Assembly: GCF_029210485.1 (NCBI RefSeq)
Contig: NZ_JARGET010000003.1
Coordinates: 124,001-188,000 of the forward strand
Origin: Hoeflea sp. YIM 152468
GTDB lineage: Bacteria; Pseudomonadota; Alphaproteobacteria; Rhizobiales; Rhizobiaceae
DNA: 64,000 nucleotides
Direction: 5' to 3'
In this document: positions 39,767-47,868 of the stretch, piece by piece
How the letters are laid out: each line of letters starts with the position of its first letter
How positions within the stretch are numbered: position 1 is the first letter of the stretch
Position numbers and translations under genes: made by a program
The notes under the pieces: generated by a model
Seen by the model: the letters and a program-made list of their open reading frames with translations, nothing else
Database searches by the model: none
Told to the model about the DNA's origin: nothing

Positions 39767-40653
39767 GCGTCAAACCCTCCAACTTCTCGGGCGCAAAACT
39801 CGATGCGCCGGCAAGCCTGCTCGGCGAAGGCCCGAGCTATGATCCGCATACCGGCACCGCCTGGTGGTTCGACATCATCGGGTGCAGGCTGTTTGAATAC
39901 GCGCTGGCAACAAACAGTGTCAAAATCCACGTGCTGCCGGTGATGGGCAGCGTGCTGGCCCGCATTGACGACACCCGACAGATGATCGCCACCGAGACCG
40001 GGCTGCACCTGCGCCACGTTGCGACCGGTGAACTGGAACTGATCACGCCGATCGAGGCGGACAATGCGGTGACCCGATCCAATGACGGACGGGTTCATCA
40101 ATCGGGTGCGTTGTGGCTGGGCACCATGGGCAAACAGGCCGAGAACAACGCCGGTGCAATCTACCATGTGGCGCGCGGCAAGGTGACGAAGCTGTATCCG
40201 GATATGAGCATTCCCAATGCGATCTGCTTTTCGCCTGACGGGACAATCGCCTATTTCACGGATACCGTGACGGCTCAGCTGATGCGGGTGACCATCGACC
40301 CGGCGACTGCGCTGCCAACCGGCACACCGGAGGTCCTTTATGACCACCGTGGTGGCGAGGGCGGACTTGATGGTGCGGTGTGCGACCAAGCCGGCACCAT
40401 CTGGAACGCCCGCTGGGGAGCCGGATGCGTCGACGCCTACTCGCCGGACGGCAAGCGGTTTGCCTCGTTCAAGGTTCCGGCCAAGCAGACGACTTGCCCC
40501 GCCTTTGTCGGCGAAGCAGCCGACCAACTGCTGGTCACATCGGCGCGCGAAGGCTTGTCAGCGGACAAGCTCGGCGCCGATCCAGGCGCCGGCTCGACCT
40601 TCCTGCTCGACCACCCGGTCAAGGGCCGGTTCGAGCCAGATTACAGTCTCTGA
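39763..40653 (+). CDS. SMP-30/gluconolactonase-family lactonase, probable galactonolactonase
   Basis: This 296-residue six-bladed beta-propeller has the metal-binding Glu22 in LLGEGPSYDP, a metal-ligand Asn in IPNAICFSPDGTIAYFTDT (residues ~149-167) and GGLDGAVCDQAGTIWNARWG with the catalytic Asp (~200-206). It should hydrolyse the aldonolactone made by the SDR dehydrogenase. It overlaps dgoA by 4 bp (ATGA), consistent with a single pathway operon. Confidence 0.9.
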   Translation: MSVKPSNFSGAKLDAPASLLGEGPSYDPHTGTAWWFDIIGCRLFEYALATNSVKIHVLPVMGSVLARIDDTRQMIATETGLHLRHVATGELELITPIEADNAVTRSNDGRVHQSGALWLGTMGKQAENNAGAIYHVARGKVTKLYPDMSIPNAICFSPDGTIAYFTDTVTAQLMRVTIDPATALPTGTPEVLYDHRGGEGGLDGAVCDQAGTIWNARWGAGCVDAYSPDGKRFASFKVPAKQTTCPAFVGEAADQLLVTSAREGLSADKLGADPGAGSTFLLDHPVKGRFEPDYSL

Positions 40654-40674
40654 TAGGTTCGGGAGTAGACCTGT

Positions 40675-42675
40675 ATGACGCGTACGCTCGGAGTTTGTTA
40701 TTACCCTGAACATTGGCCTGAAGACCGATGGGCGGACGATGCCGCGCGGATGGCAAGACTCGGACTGACCCATGTCCGCATTGGCGAATTCGCCTGGTCG
40801 CGGCTGGAGCCCAAGCGCGGCGCCTATGATTTCGACTGGCTGCGCCGCGCCATCGATACCCTGCATGCGGCTGGGCTGAAGGTGGTTCTGGGCACGCCAA
40901 CCGCAACACCGCCAAAGTGGCTGGTGGACGAAATGCCTGATATGCTGCCCGTGGGCGCTGACGGGATGGTCCGGAAATTCGGCTCGCGCCGCCATTATGA
41001 CTTTTCCCATGACGGATACCTCGAGGAATGCAAACGCATAACGCTGGCGCTGGCAAAAGCCTTTGGCGCGCATCCCGGCGTAAGCGCCTGGCAAACCGAC
41101 AATGAGTATGATTGTCACAACACCACGCTCTCCTACTCCGCGGCTGCCCAATCCGGCTTTCGCGCATGGCTTCAGCGGAAGTACCAGTCTCCGGATGCGC
41201 TCAACCGGGCCTGGGGCAATGTGTTTTGGTCGATGGAAGTGGCCGAGTTTGATGAGATCGAGCTGCCCAACCTGACAGTGACCGAGGCCAATCCGGCCCA
41301 TGCAATGGATTTCCGCCGCTTTGCATCCGAGATGGTGGTGCGCTTCAACCGCGCGCAAGCCGATATCATTCGAACCCATTCGCCGGGCCGCGATGTGATT
41401 CATAATTTCATGGGCCGGACGTTGGCTTTCGATCATTTCGATGTTGGCGCTGATCTGGACATCTCCAGCTGGGATTCCTATCCGCTCGGCTTTCTCGAAG
41501 ACCGTTCGGACCAGAATGATGATTGGAAGCGGCAGTTCGCCCGTGCCGGCGACCCAGATTTCCAGGCCTTCCACCATGATCTCTACCGCGCCACCTCAAG
41601 GGGCCGCTGGTGGGTGATGGAGCAGCAGCCGGGACCGGTGAACTGGGCGCCGCACAACCCGGCGCCGCGCGATGGCATGGTGCGATTGTGGAGCTGGGAA
41701 GCCTTTGCCCACGGGGCAGAGACCGTCAGCTATTTTCGCTGGCGGCAGGCGCCGTTCGCGCAGGAACAGATGCATGCGGGTTTGCTCAGGCCGGATTCAG
41801 CCGAAGCGGAAGGTTTTGCGGAGGTGGCCCGGGTTGCCCGCGAGATGCATGATCTTGAAGGAAAACTGGACGACAAAACCGGACGTGCGGAAGTGGCGAT
41901 CGTTTTCGATTACGCCTCATCCTGGGCGTGGGAAATTCAGCCGCAGGGGCGCGAGTTCGACTATTTCCGGCTTGTTTTCGAGTTTTACCGGACCATGCGG
42001 CGGCTGGGTCTCTCGGTCGACATCGTCCCGGCGAGCGCACCTGATCTTGAGGGATACAGGATAATCGCGATCCCCGGTCTTTTTACGTGGACACCAGCGC
42101 TGATCGCTGCAATCCGCGCCCATCAGGGCTTTACGCTGATCGGCCCCCGGTCCGGGTCCAAGACCGCCGACTTCGCAATTCCCGCCGCATTGGCTCCGGC
42201 GCTGCCCAAGGATATTGTGGATGTTGAGGTCAGCCGGGTGGAATCGTTGCGGCAGGATTCGCCGGTCCATCTCGCGGAAGGCGGTTCTTTTCAGTACTGG
42301 CGTGAGTTCCTTGAGGCGGGATCCGGCACCGAAACCATCCTGACCGCCGAGGACGGTGTGCCGGGGATGGTTGCGCAGGACAAGCACCGGTACCTGGGCG
42401 GCTGGCCTGACCAGAGCCTGCTTTACGACATCATCCTGCGGCTGGCCGACCATGCCGGGCTGGCGATCAAGGAGCTGCCCGACGGCGTGCGTTTGCGACG
42501 ACACGGCGATCATGTCTTCGCGTTCAATTATGGCGCGACTGCCTTCGATCTCTCGGTGCTGGGCTGGACAGGAACACCGCTGCTTGGAGACCTGATTCTT
42601 CAACCCTCCGGCGTCGCCGTCATGCCTGTGTCCCGAGCCGGTTGCCAAACCCACGATCCCCGCGAGCACTCCTAA
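40675..42675 (+). CDS. beta-galactosidase (GH42)
   Basis: This 666-residue enzyme begins MTRTLGVCYYPEHWPEDRWA, the GH42 barrel start. The acid/base is Glu144 (WQTDNEYDCH) and the nucleophile Glu316 (WWVMEQQPGPVNW). A trimerisation domain (~390-600) and a short C-terminal domain follow. There is no signal peptide, so it acts on imported beta-galactosides in the cytoplasm. RBS GGGAG precedes the ATG, 21 bp after the lactonase gene. It is the last gene of the operon, and its stop overlaps the converging stop of the flavoenzyme gene by a few bases. Confidence 0.94.
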   Translation: MTRTLGVCYYPEHWPEDRWADDAARMARLGLTHVRIGEFAWSRLEPKRGAYDFDWLRRAIDTLHAAGLKVVLGTPTATPPKWLVDEMPDMLPVGADGMVRKFGSRRHYDFSHDGYLEECKRITLALAKAFGAHPGVSAWQTDNEYDCHNTTLSYSAAAQSGFRAWLQRKYQSPDALNRAWGNVFWSMEVAEFDEIELPNLTVTEANPAHAMDFRRFASEMVVRFNRAQADIIRTHSPGRDVIHNFMGRTLAFDHFDVGADLDISSWDSYPLGFLEDRSDQNDDWKRQFARAGDPDFQAFHHDLYRATSRGRWWVMEQQPGPVNWAPHNPAPRDGMVRLWSWEAFAHGAETVSYFRWRQAPFAQEQMHAGLLRPDSAEAEGFAEVARVAREMHDLEGKLDDKTGRAEVAIVFDYASSWAWEIQPQGREFDYFRLVFEFYRTMRRLGLSVDIVPASAPDLEGYRIIAIPGLFTWTPALIAAIRAHQGFTLIGPRSGSKTADFAIPAALAPALPKDIVDVEVSRVESLRQDSPVHLAEGGSFQYWREFLEAGSGTETILTAEDGVPGMVAQDKHRYLGGWPDQSLLYDIILRLADHAGLAIKELPDGVRLRRHGDHVFAFNYGATAFDLSVLGWTGTPLLGDLILQPSGVAVMPVSRAGCQTHDPREHS

Positions 42676-44729
42676 ATATCCTTCATCAGCCGGAGCGCAT
42701 CGTAAATTGCTGCGTGGGTGTTTCTTGCGGCCACTGCATCGCCGATGCGGAACAGCTGGAAGCCTCCGGTTCCGCCTTCCGCAGACAGCCCGCCGGTCAG
42801 CATCTGCGGCTTGCCGGCGATAAATGCCTCATAATCAACCTGCCCCAGATTGCTTGAGTGCGGCTTGAGCTCGAAATAGAGTTCATCGAGCGGCAAGGTG
42901 CCATGATTGATGACGATCTGGTCGAAGTGACGCTCCTTGGCGAGAGGCATGTAATCGCTGCCGATCACGGCTTTGAGGCGATTGCCGTCGCGCTCGACCG
43001 AGGTCAGACGGTAGGTGACCGTGAAGGTGACATCCTTGTCCTGCAATGCGCGCATGTAAGGCACCAGGTTCATCGCCATCACATCCGGTGCGAAGCTGCG
43101 GTCGGGTGTCATGATCTCGACCGATGCTCCGGCCTTCGCCGCCACTTCGGCGGCCTGCAGCCCGGCGTGATCACCCGCATCATCATAGACCAGCACGGTC
43201 TTGCCCGGCTTGATGTCGCCTGAAATCAGATCCCAGCTGGACACCACCAGCTCGTTGCCGGTTTCCAGTACCTCGGTGTGTGGCAAGCCGCCGGTGGCGA
43301 TGATCACCACATCGGGATTTTCAGCGATGACGTCTTCGGCTTCGGCCCAGCTGTTGAAGCGAAACTCGACGTCGCGCGCCGCGCATTGGGCCATGCGCCA
43401 TTCGATGATGCCGATCATTTCCTTGCGGCGCGGGTTCTGCGCGGTCAGCCGGATCTGGCCGCCGGGGTCGGGTTGCGCTTCGATCACCGTGACCTTGTGG
43501 CCGCGCTCGGCCGCAACGCGCGCAGCCTCGAGCCCGGCGGGTCCGGCCCCCACGATCACGATCCGCTTTCGTGTTTCCGCCAGAGCAATCGTGTGCGGCA
43601 TGGTCAGTTCGCGACCGGTGGCCGGATTGTGGATGCACAGCGCGTCACCGGCCTGGTAGATCCGGTCGAGGCAGTAGGTTGCACCGACGCAGGGGCGGAT
43701 ATCGTGCTCCCGGCCTTCCATGATCTTCCTGACCAGATGCGGATCGGCCATGTGGGCGCGGGTCATGCCGACCATGTCGAGCTTGCCATCGGCGATGGCA
43801 TGACGCGCGGTGGCGACATCGGGAATGCGGGCAGCATGAAAGGTCGGCATGCCAACCTCGGCGCGAATCCGGCCTGCAAAATCGAGATGCGGCGCCGATT
43901 TCATCCCCTGCACCGGGATCACGTCGGTCATCGCCGGATCGGTGTGGATCTGACCGCGGATGACATTGAGAAAATCGACGTGGCCTGACGCTTTGAACAA
44001 ATGGCCGATGGCGACGCCCTCGTCTTCGCTGATGCCGCCATTGGCGGTCTCGTCGGCCGTGTACCGCACCCCGACCAGAAGCTTGTCACCAACGCGCGCC
44101 TTGATCGCAGCAACCACATCGAGGGCGAAACGGGCGCGGTTTTCAAGACTGCCGCCATAAGCGCCGTCCAGTTCATTGGTCAGCGGGGACATGAACTGGT
44201 CCATGAGATGGCCATAGCATTCAAGCTCGACACCATCGAGACCGGCGGCGGCCATGCGTTCGGCGGCATCGGCATAATCCGCGATCACCCGGGCAATATC
44301 CCAGTCTTCCATCTTCTTGGGGAAAGCTCTGTGTGCCGGTTCGCGCTGATGGCTGGGCGAGATCGCGGGCAACCAGTCGCCCTTGTTCCAATGGGTGCGG
44401 CGTCCGAGATGGGTGAGCTGGATCATCACCGCGCAGCCATGCTCATGGCACTCGTCGGTGAGCTGCTTCATCCAGCCGACAACCTCGTCCTTGTAGGCGA
44501 GCACATTGTTGAAAACCGGCGGGCTGTCTTTCGATACCGCCGCAGAGCCTGCCGTCATGGTCATGGCGATGCCGGCTCTGGCCCGCTCGACATGATACGC
44601 GCGGTAGCGGTCCTTGGGCATGCCGTCTTCCGGATAGGCCGGTTCATGACTGGTGGTCATGATGCGGTTTTTCAGCGTCAGATGCTTGAGCTTGTAGGGT
44701 TGCAGCAGCGGATCGTTGACTTGCGCCAT
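42672..44729 (-). CDS. NADH:flavin oxidoreductase of the TMADH/2,4-dienoyl-CoA reductase type
   Basis: This 685-residue protein has an N-terminal Old Yellow Enzyme barrel (1-~335; IQLTHLGRRTHW, GVELECYGHLMDQFMSPLTN) and C-terminal FAD/NAD(P) domains (GAGPAGLEAARVAAERGHKV at ~394-413). Between them lies the Fe-S segment CVGATYCLDRIYQAGDALC (347-365). TMADH-type enzymes have four Cys here; this one has Cys347, Cys353 and Cys365, but Ala350 in place of the second. Together with the adjacent MttB-family gene it suggests oxidative demethylation of an N-methylated compound (dimethylglycine, methylproline, histamine-like amine). A true dienoyl-CoA reductase is less likely. Confidence 0.88.
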   Translation of the reverse strand: MAQVNDPLLQPYKLKHLTLKNRIMTTSHEPAYPEDGMPKDRYRAYHVERARAGIAMTMTAGSAAVSKDSPPVFNNVLAYKDEVVGWMKQLTDECHEHGCAVMIQLTHLGRRTHWNKGDWLPAISPSHQREPAHRAFPKKMEDWDIARVIADYADAAERMAAAGLDGVELECYGHLMDQFMSPLTNELDGAYGGSLENRARFALDVVAAIKARVGDKLLVGVRYTADETANGGISEDEGVAIGHLFKASGHVDFLNVIRGQIHTDPAMTDVIPVQGMKSAPHLDFAGRIRAEVGMPTFHAARIPDVATARHAIADGKLDMVGMTRAHMADPHLVRKIMEGREHDIRPCVGATYCLDRIYQAGDALCIHNPATGRELTMPHTIALAETRKRIVIVGAGPAGLEAARVAAERGHKVTVIEAQPDPGGQIRLTAQNPRRKEMIGIIEWRMAQCAARDVEFRFNSWAEAEDVIAENPDVVIIATGGLPHTEVLETGNELVVSSWDLISGDIKPGKTVLVYDDAGDHAGLQAAEVAAKAGASVEIMTPDRSFAPDVMAMNLVPYMRALQDKDVTFTVTYRLTSVERDGNRLKAVIGSDYMPLAKERHFDQIVINHGTLPLDELYFELKPHSSNLGQVDYEAFIAGKPQMLTGGLSAEGGTGGFQLFRIGDAVAARNTHAAIYDALRLMKDI

Positions 44730-44793
44730 GGAAGACGGCTCCTCGTGATTGGACCGCCCGGGGAAATCAGACCAATTCCCCGACGGTGTCAGT

Positions 44794-45234
44794 TCATTGG
44801 CAGCTCATGGCCGAGACCCGCCAGTCATTGGTTCTGGACGCGATGTCGGAAACCTGCCATCCGGCAGCATTGTGCGAAAGCGTCCATTGCACCTCGGTGG
44901 GCTGGCCGAAATTGTCAAAATGCGCGGCCACTGTGGCCACCTCGCCGTCGACGGTTTCATCCAGTTCGAGGGTCTTGGCGATCTCCGCCGCATCGAAGTC
45001 CTGAGCGTCGGCGGCAAAACCGAATTCGATACAATTCGTTTCATCGCGGACCCAGGCTGCATCCGCCGCATTGAGAAATCCGAGCGCCGGCCCGGCGAAC
45101 CGGTCGCGATGTTGCAGATCGAATTCCGCACCAAGGTTATCATAAAAAAATCGCACTGCATCCGACGGCGCTCCCGCATAGGCAGGTGCAGAAAAAGCGG
45201 TGAACAGGGCAAGCAGAGCAACAGACATGCGCAT
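44794..45234 (-). CDS. small exported protein of unknown function
   Basis: The start at 45234 (MRMSVALLALFTAFSAPAYA, 146 residues) gives a clean signal peptide cleaved before GAPSDAV. The mature part reads like small periplasmic proteins of the DUF3828 type (AVRFFYDNLGAEFDLQHRDRF, then CIEFGFAADAQDFDAAEI), a tentative comparison. Two cysteines, one at the end (SAMSCQ), may pair. A start at 45273 would overlap the MttB-family gene. It sits between the MttB-family gene and the flavoenzyme gene in one leftward run. Confidence 0.65.
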   Translation of the reverse strand: MRMSVALLALFTAFSAPAYAGAPSDAVRFFYDNLGAEFDLQHRDRFAGPALGFLNAADAAWVRDETNCIEFGFAADAQDFDAAEIAKTLELDETVDGEVATVAAHFDNFGQPTEVQWTLSHNAAGWQVSDIASRTNDWRVSAMSCQ

Positions 45235-45263
45235 CGAACGAACCCGGTTTGAGGGACCAGGTC

Positions 45264-46835
45264 TCAATACCATGCGTCGGTCATCCTGGCTTTGGTCTGA
45301 TCGACAAAATCCAACAATGCCTCGTCGGTTGCCTCATCCATTGGCGGCGCCTGATAATCGTTGAGCATCTGCTTCCAGCGGGCATTGGCCCGCGTGGCCG
45401 CATCCGTGCGGCCGGCGGTCTCCCATTTCTCAAAAGGCTCGTTGTCGGCGACCTCTGAATCCCAGAACGCTGTCTGGTAATTTGCCATCGTGTGGGCGCA
45501 GCCGAGGAAGTGCTTGCCGACGCCCACCTCGCGAAACGCCTCAAATGCAAGCGCATTGTCGTCAACCACCACACCCGCAAGATAGCTGTGCAGCGCGCCG
45601 CAGAAATCCGCATCCATGATGAATTTTTCATAGGACATCGACAACAACCCGTCGAGAAAGCCCGCCGAATGCAGGATGAAGTTGGCGCCGCAATGCACGG
45701 CCGACAGCATCGACATTGTGCCTTCGTTCATCGCCTGCGCGTCCGGCAATTTCGAGTTGGAAAAATTGCCTGCGCAGCGTAACGGCAGGTTAAGCCGCCG
45801 CGCCAGCTGGCCGATCACCATTGACCCAATGGCCGGCTCGGGCGTGCCGAAGGTGGGAGAGCCTGAGCGCAACGACATTGACGAGAGGAAGTTGCCGAAA
45901 ACCACCGGAGCGCCCTTGCGCTCGAGCTGGGTCAGCGCGCATCCGGCCATGGTTTCAGCCAGCGATTGGGCGAGCGCGCCTGCGGTGGTGACCGGCCCCA
46001 TGGCGCCGCCCAGAATAAACGGCACAATCACCGCAGCCTGATTGGCGCGGGCATAAGCTCGAAGCACATTGGTCATGGTGCCGTCCCAGACCAGCGGCGA
46101 GTTGACGTTGACATTGCCGAGTATGACGCAATTCTGCTCGACAAAATCGCGGCCAAAGACGATGCGGGCCATCTCGATGGAGTCTTCGGCGCGGGTTTCT
46201 GCCGTCACCGAGCCCATGAAGCCGCGATCGGAATATTTCAGATGCGCATAGACCATATCCAGATGGCGCTTGTTGACCGGCACGTCGACCGGCTCGCAAA
46301 TGGTGCCACCGGAATGATGCAGCCAGGGGCTCGATTGCGCCAGCTTGATGAAGTTGCGGAAGTCCTCGATCGTGCCGTAGCGGCGGCCCTTGTCGAGATC
46401 CATGACAAAAGGCGAGCCGTAAGCGGGGGCAAACACCACGCTCTTGCCGCCGATCTCGACGCTGTTGGCCGGATTGCGCGCATGCTGGGTAAAACTGGCC
46501 GGCGCAGATTTGAGAATTTCGCGCAGCATGCCCGGCTCGAATTTCACCAGCAGGCCGTCGATCTCCGCTCCCGCCTGCTTCCAGTGCTGCAATGCCACCG
46601 GGTCATCGCGGAACTCGATGCCAACCTCGGCCAGGATCCGGTCGGCCACAGCTTCGATCTTGAGGAGGCTTTCCTCCCCGAGGATGTCGTAGGTCGGAAT
46701 ATTGCGTAGAATGTAGGGAGCCTTGCGGTGCGGCGGCGCGGTGCCGTGACCGGCACGGCGGCCGTCCCGCCCCCCTGCCCGTTCCCGCCTGCGTCCCGGT
46801 GAAGCCTTGGCTTCGATGGTCTCCACAGTTTCCAT
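45264..46835 (-). CDS. MttB-family (trimethylamine methyltransferase-like) protein, non-pyrrolysine
   Basis: The start at 46835 (METVETIEAKASPGRRRERA, 523 residues) follows GGAGG. A frame beginning at 47024 would run through the divergent LysR gene. The MttB barrel is recognisable from YDILGEESLLKIEAVADRIL, then VNVNSPLVWDGTMTNVLRAY, ILGGAMGPVTTAGALAQSLA and SMLSAVHCGANFILHSAGFL. The frame is continuous with no internal UAG, so it is a non-pyrrolysine member. Family members of this kind (MtgB and others) transfer a methyl group from quaternary amines such as glycine betaine to a corrinoid protein. No corrinoid protein gene is in the window. The N-terminus is an unusual Arg/Gly-rich stretch. 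Confidence 0.9.
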   Translation of the reverse strand: METVETIEAKASPGRRRERAGGRDGRRAGHGTAPPHRKAPYILRNIPTYDILGEESLLKIEAVADRILAEVGIEFRDDPVALQHWKQAGAEIDGLLVKFEPGMLREILKSAPASFTQHARNPANSVEIGGKSVVFAPAYGSPFVMDLDKGRRYGTIEDFRNFIKLAQSSPWLHHSGGTICEPVDVPVNKRHLDMVYAHLKYSDRGFMGSVTAETRAEDSIEMARIVFGRDFVEQNCVILGNVNVNSPLVWDGTMTNVLRAYARANQAAVIVPFILGGAMGPVTTAGALAQSLAETMAGCALTQLERKGAPVVFGNFLSSMSLRSGSPTFGTPEPAIGSMVIGQLARRLNLPLRCAGNFSNSKLPDAQAMNEGTMSMLSAVHCGANFILHSAGFLDGLLSMSYEKFIMDADFCGALHSYLAGVVVDDNALAFEAFREVGVGKHFLGCAHTMANYQTAFWDSEVADNEPFEKWETAGRTDAATRANARWKQMLNDYQAPPMDEATDEALLDFVDQTKARMTDAWY

Positions 46836-46886
46836 GGCCTGTCCTCCAAGCCAAAAGTCTAGGCGCATCGGCAACAGATGTAATGC

Positions 46887-46898
46887 TGGAAAATTCCA
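46887..46898. promoter_or_regulatory. TGGAA-N2-TTCCA dyad between the MttB-family and LysR genes
   Basis: A 5+2+5 perfect inverted repeat lies in the 85-bp divergent gap, 23 bp upstream of the LysR start. It is short, and the gap is too small for separate control elements, so it may serve both promoters. Confidence 0.3.
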
Positions 46899-46920
46899 TG
46901 GCTTTGGATAAGGTGAGCTT

Positions 46921-47868
46921 ATGTCAAACCTTCGCCACCTGCTGCCATCCGCCGGCAATCTCGTCGTATTTGAGGCGGCGGGAAGACATGCCAATTTCAC
47001 CAAGGCCGCGAAGGAGCTGGGCATGACCCAGGCCGCGGTCAGCTATGCGGTCCGGTCGCTGGAAACACAACTCGGAATCTCGCTTTTCACCCGTGCCCAC
47101 CGGGCCGTATCACTGACCGAGTCCGGCCGGAGATTTCATGCCGATGTGACGCTGGGTCTGAGCCATATCCGCAAGTCGGCCGAAGACATTCGCGCGCGTG
47201 GCAGAGCCAACAGCGTCACCCTGGCGGCATCCACGGCCTTCGCATCGATGTGGATGCTGCCACGGCTGCACCGGTTGCGCGATGATCTGCCCGACATCGA
47301 CCTGCGCATCCAGACCGCTGACCGGGATCTCGACATCCGGACAGAATCCATCGAGCTCGGTGTGCGTGGAGGACGTCCGCAAGACTGGCCGGACTACGAC
47401 AGCGCGCTGATCGCACCGGAAGTGATCGAAGCTGTTGCCAGTGCCAGCTATATCCAGAAATACGGCATGCCCGGCAGTGTTGCCGAGCTCACGCAGCATC
47501 GGCTCATTCATCTGGAAGAACCGTCCCGCAACGCCTGTGACTGGCCCCAATGGCTGGCGAGCGCCAACGTCAACGGAGAGACGGCAAGCCGCGGATTGGC
47601 GATCAATGATTACGTTCTGGTCATTCAGGCGGTCATGGAGGGACAAGGCATCGCGCTGGCCTGGCGGCATCTGACCGGCCGGCTGATCCAGACAGGCCTG
47701 CTGCAGAAGGTCACCGATCACCGGCTGGAGACCGGAGCAGCGTTTCATGTCATCTGGCCCAAGGGCCGGCCACTTTCCCAGCCGGCGGAACTGGTACTGG
47801 GTTGGCTCACCAATGAAGGCCGGGAGATCAGCTTCCCGTCGCAAAGCCCCTTGCAGCCTCTGCCGTAA
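46921..47868 (+). CDS. LysR-family regulator, GcvA-like
   Basis: This is a 315-residue protein. The N-terminal HTH is FTKAAKELGMTQAAVSYAVR (~27-46), with LFTRAHRAVSLTESG after it. The effector domain contains VTLAASTAFASMWMLPRLHRL and ESIELGVRGGRPQDWPDYDS, which resemble GcvA, the glycine-cleavage activator. It diverges from the MttB-family gene by 85 bp and probably controls the methylated-amine module; GcvA-like regulators often accompany glycine or dimethylglycine catabolism. The last 41 bp overlap the converging GGDEF-EAL gene. Confidence 0.9.
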   Translation: MSNLRHLLPSAGNLVVFEAAGRHANFTKAAKELGMTQAAVSYAVRSLETQLGISLFTRAHRAVSLTESGRRFHADVTLGLSHIRKSAEDIRARGRANSVTLAASTAFASMWMLPRLHRLRDDLPDIDLRIQTADRDLDIRTESIELGVRGGRPQDWPDYDSALIAPEVIEAVASASYIQKYGMPGSVAELTQHRLIHLEEPSRNACDWPQWLASANVNGETASRGLAINDYVLVIQAVMEGQGIALAWRHLTGRLIQTGLLQKVTDHRLETGAAFHVIWPKGRPLSQPAELVLGWLTNEGREISFPSQSPLQPLP

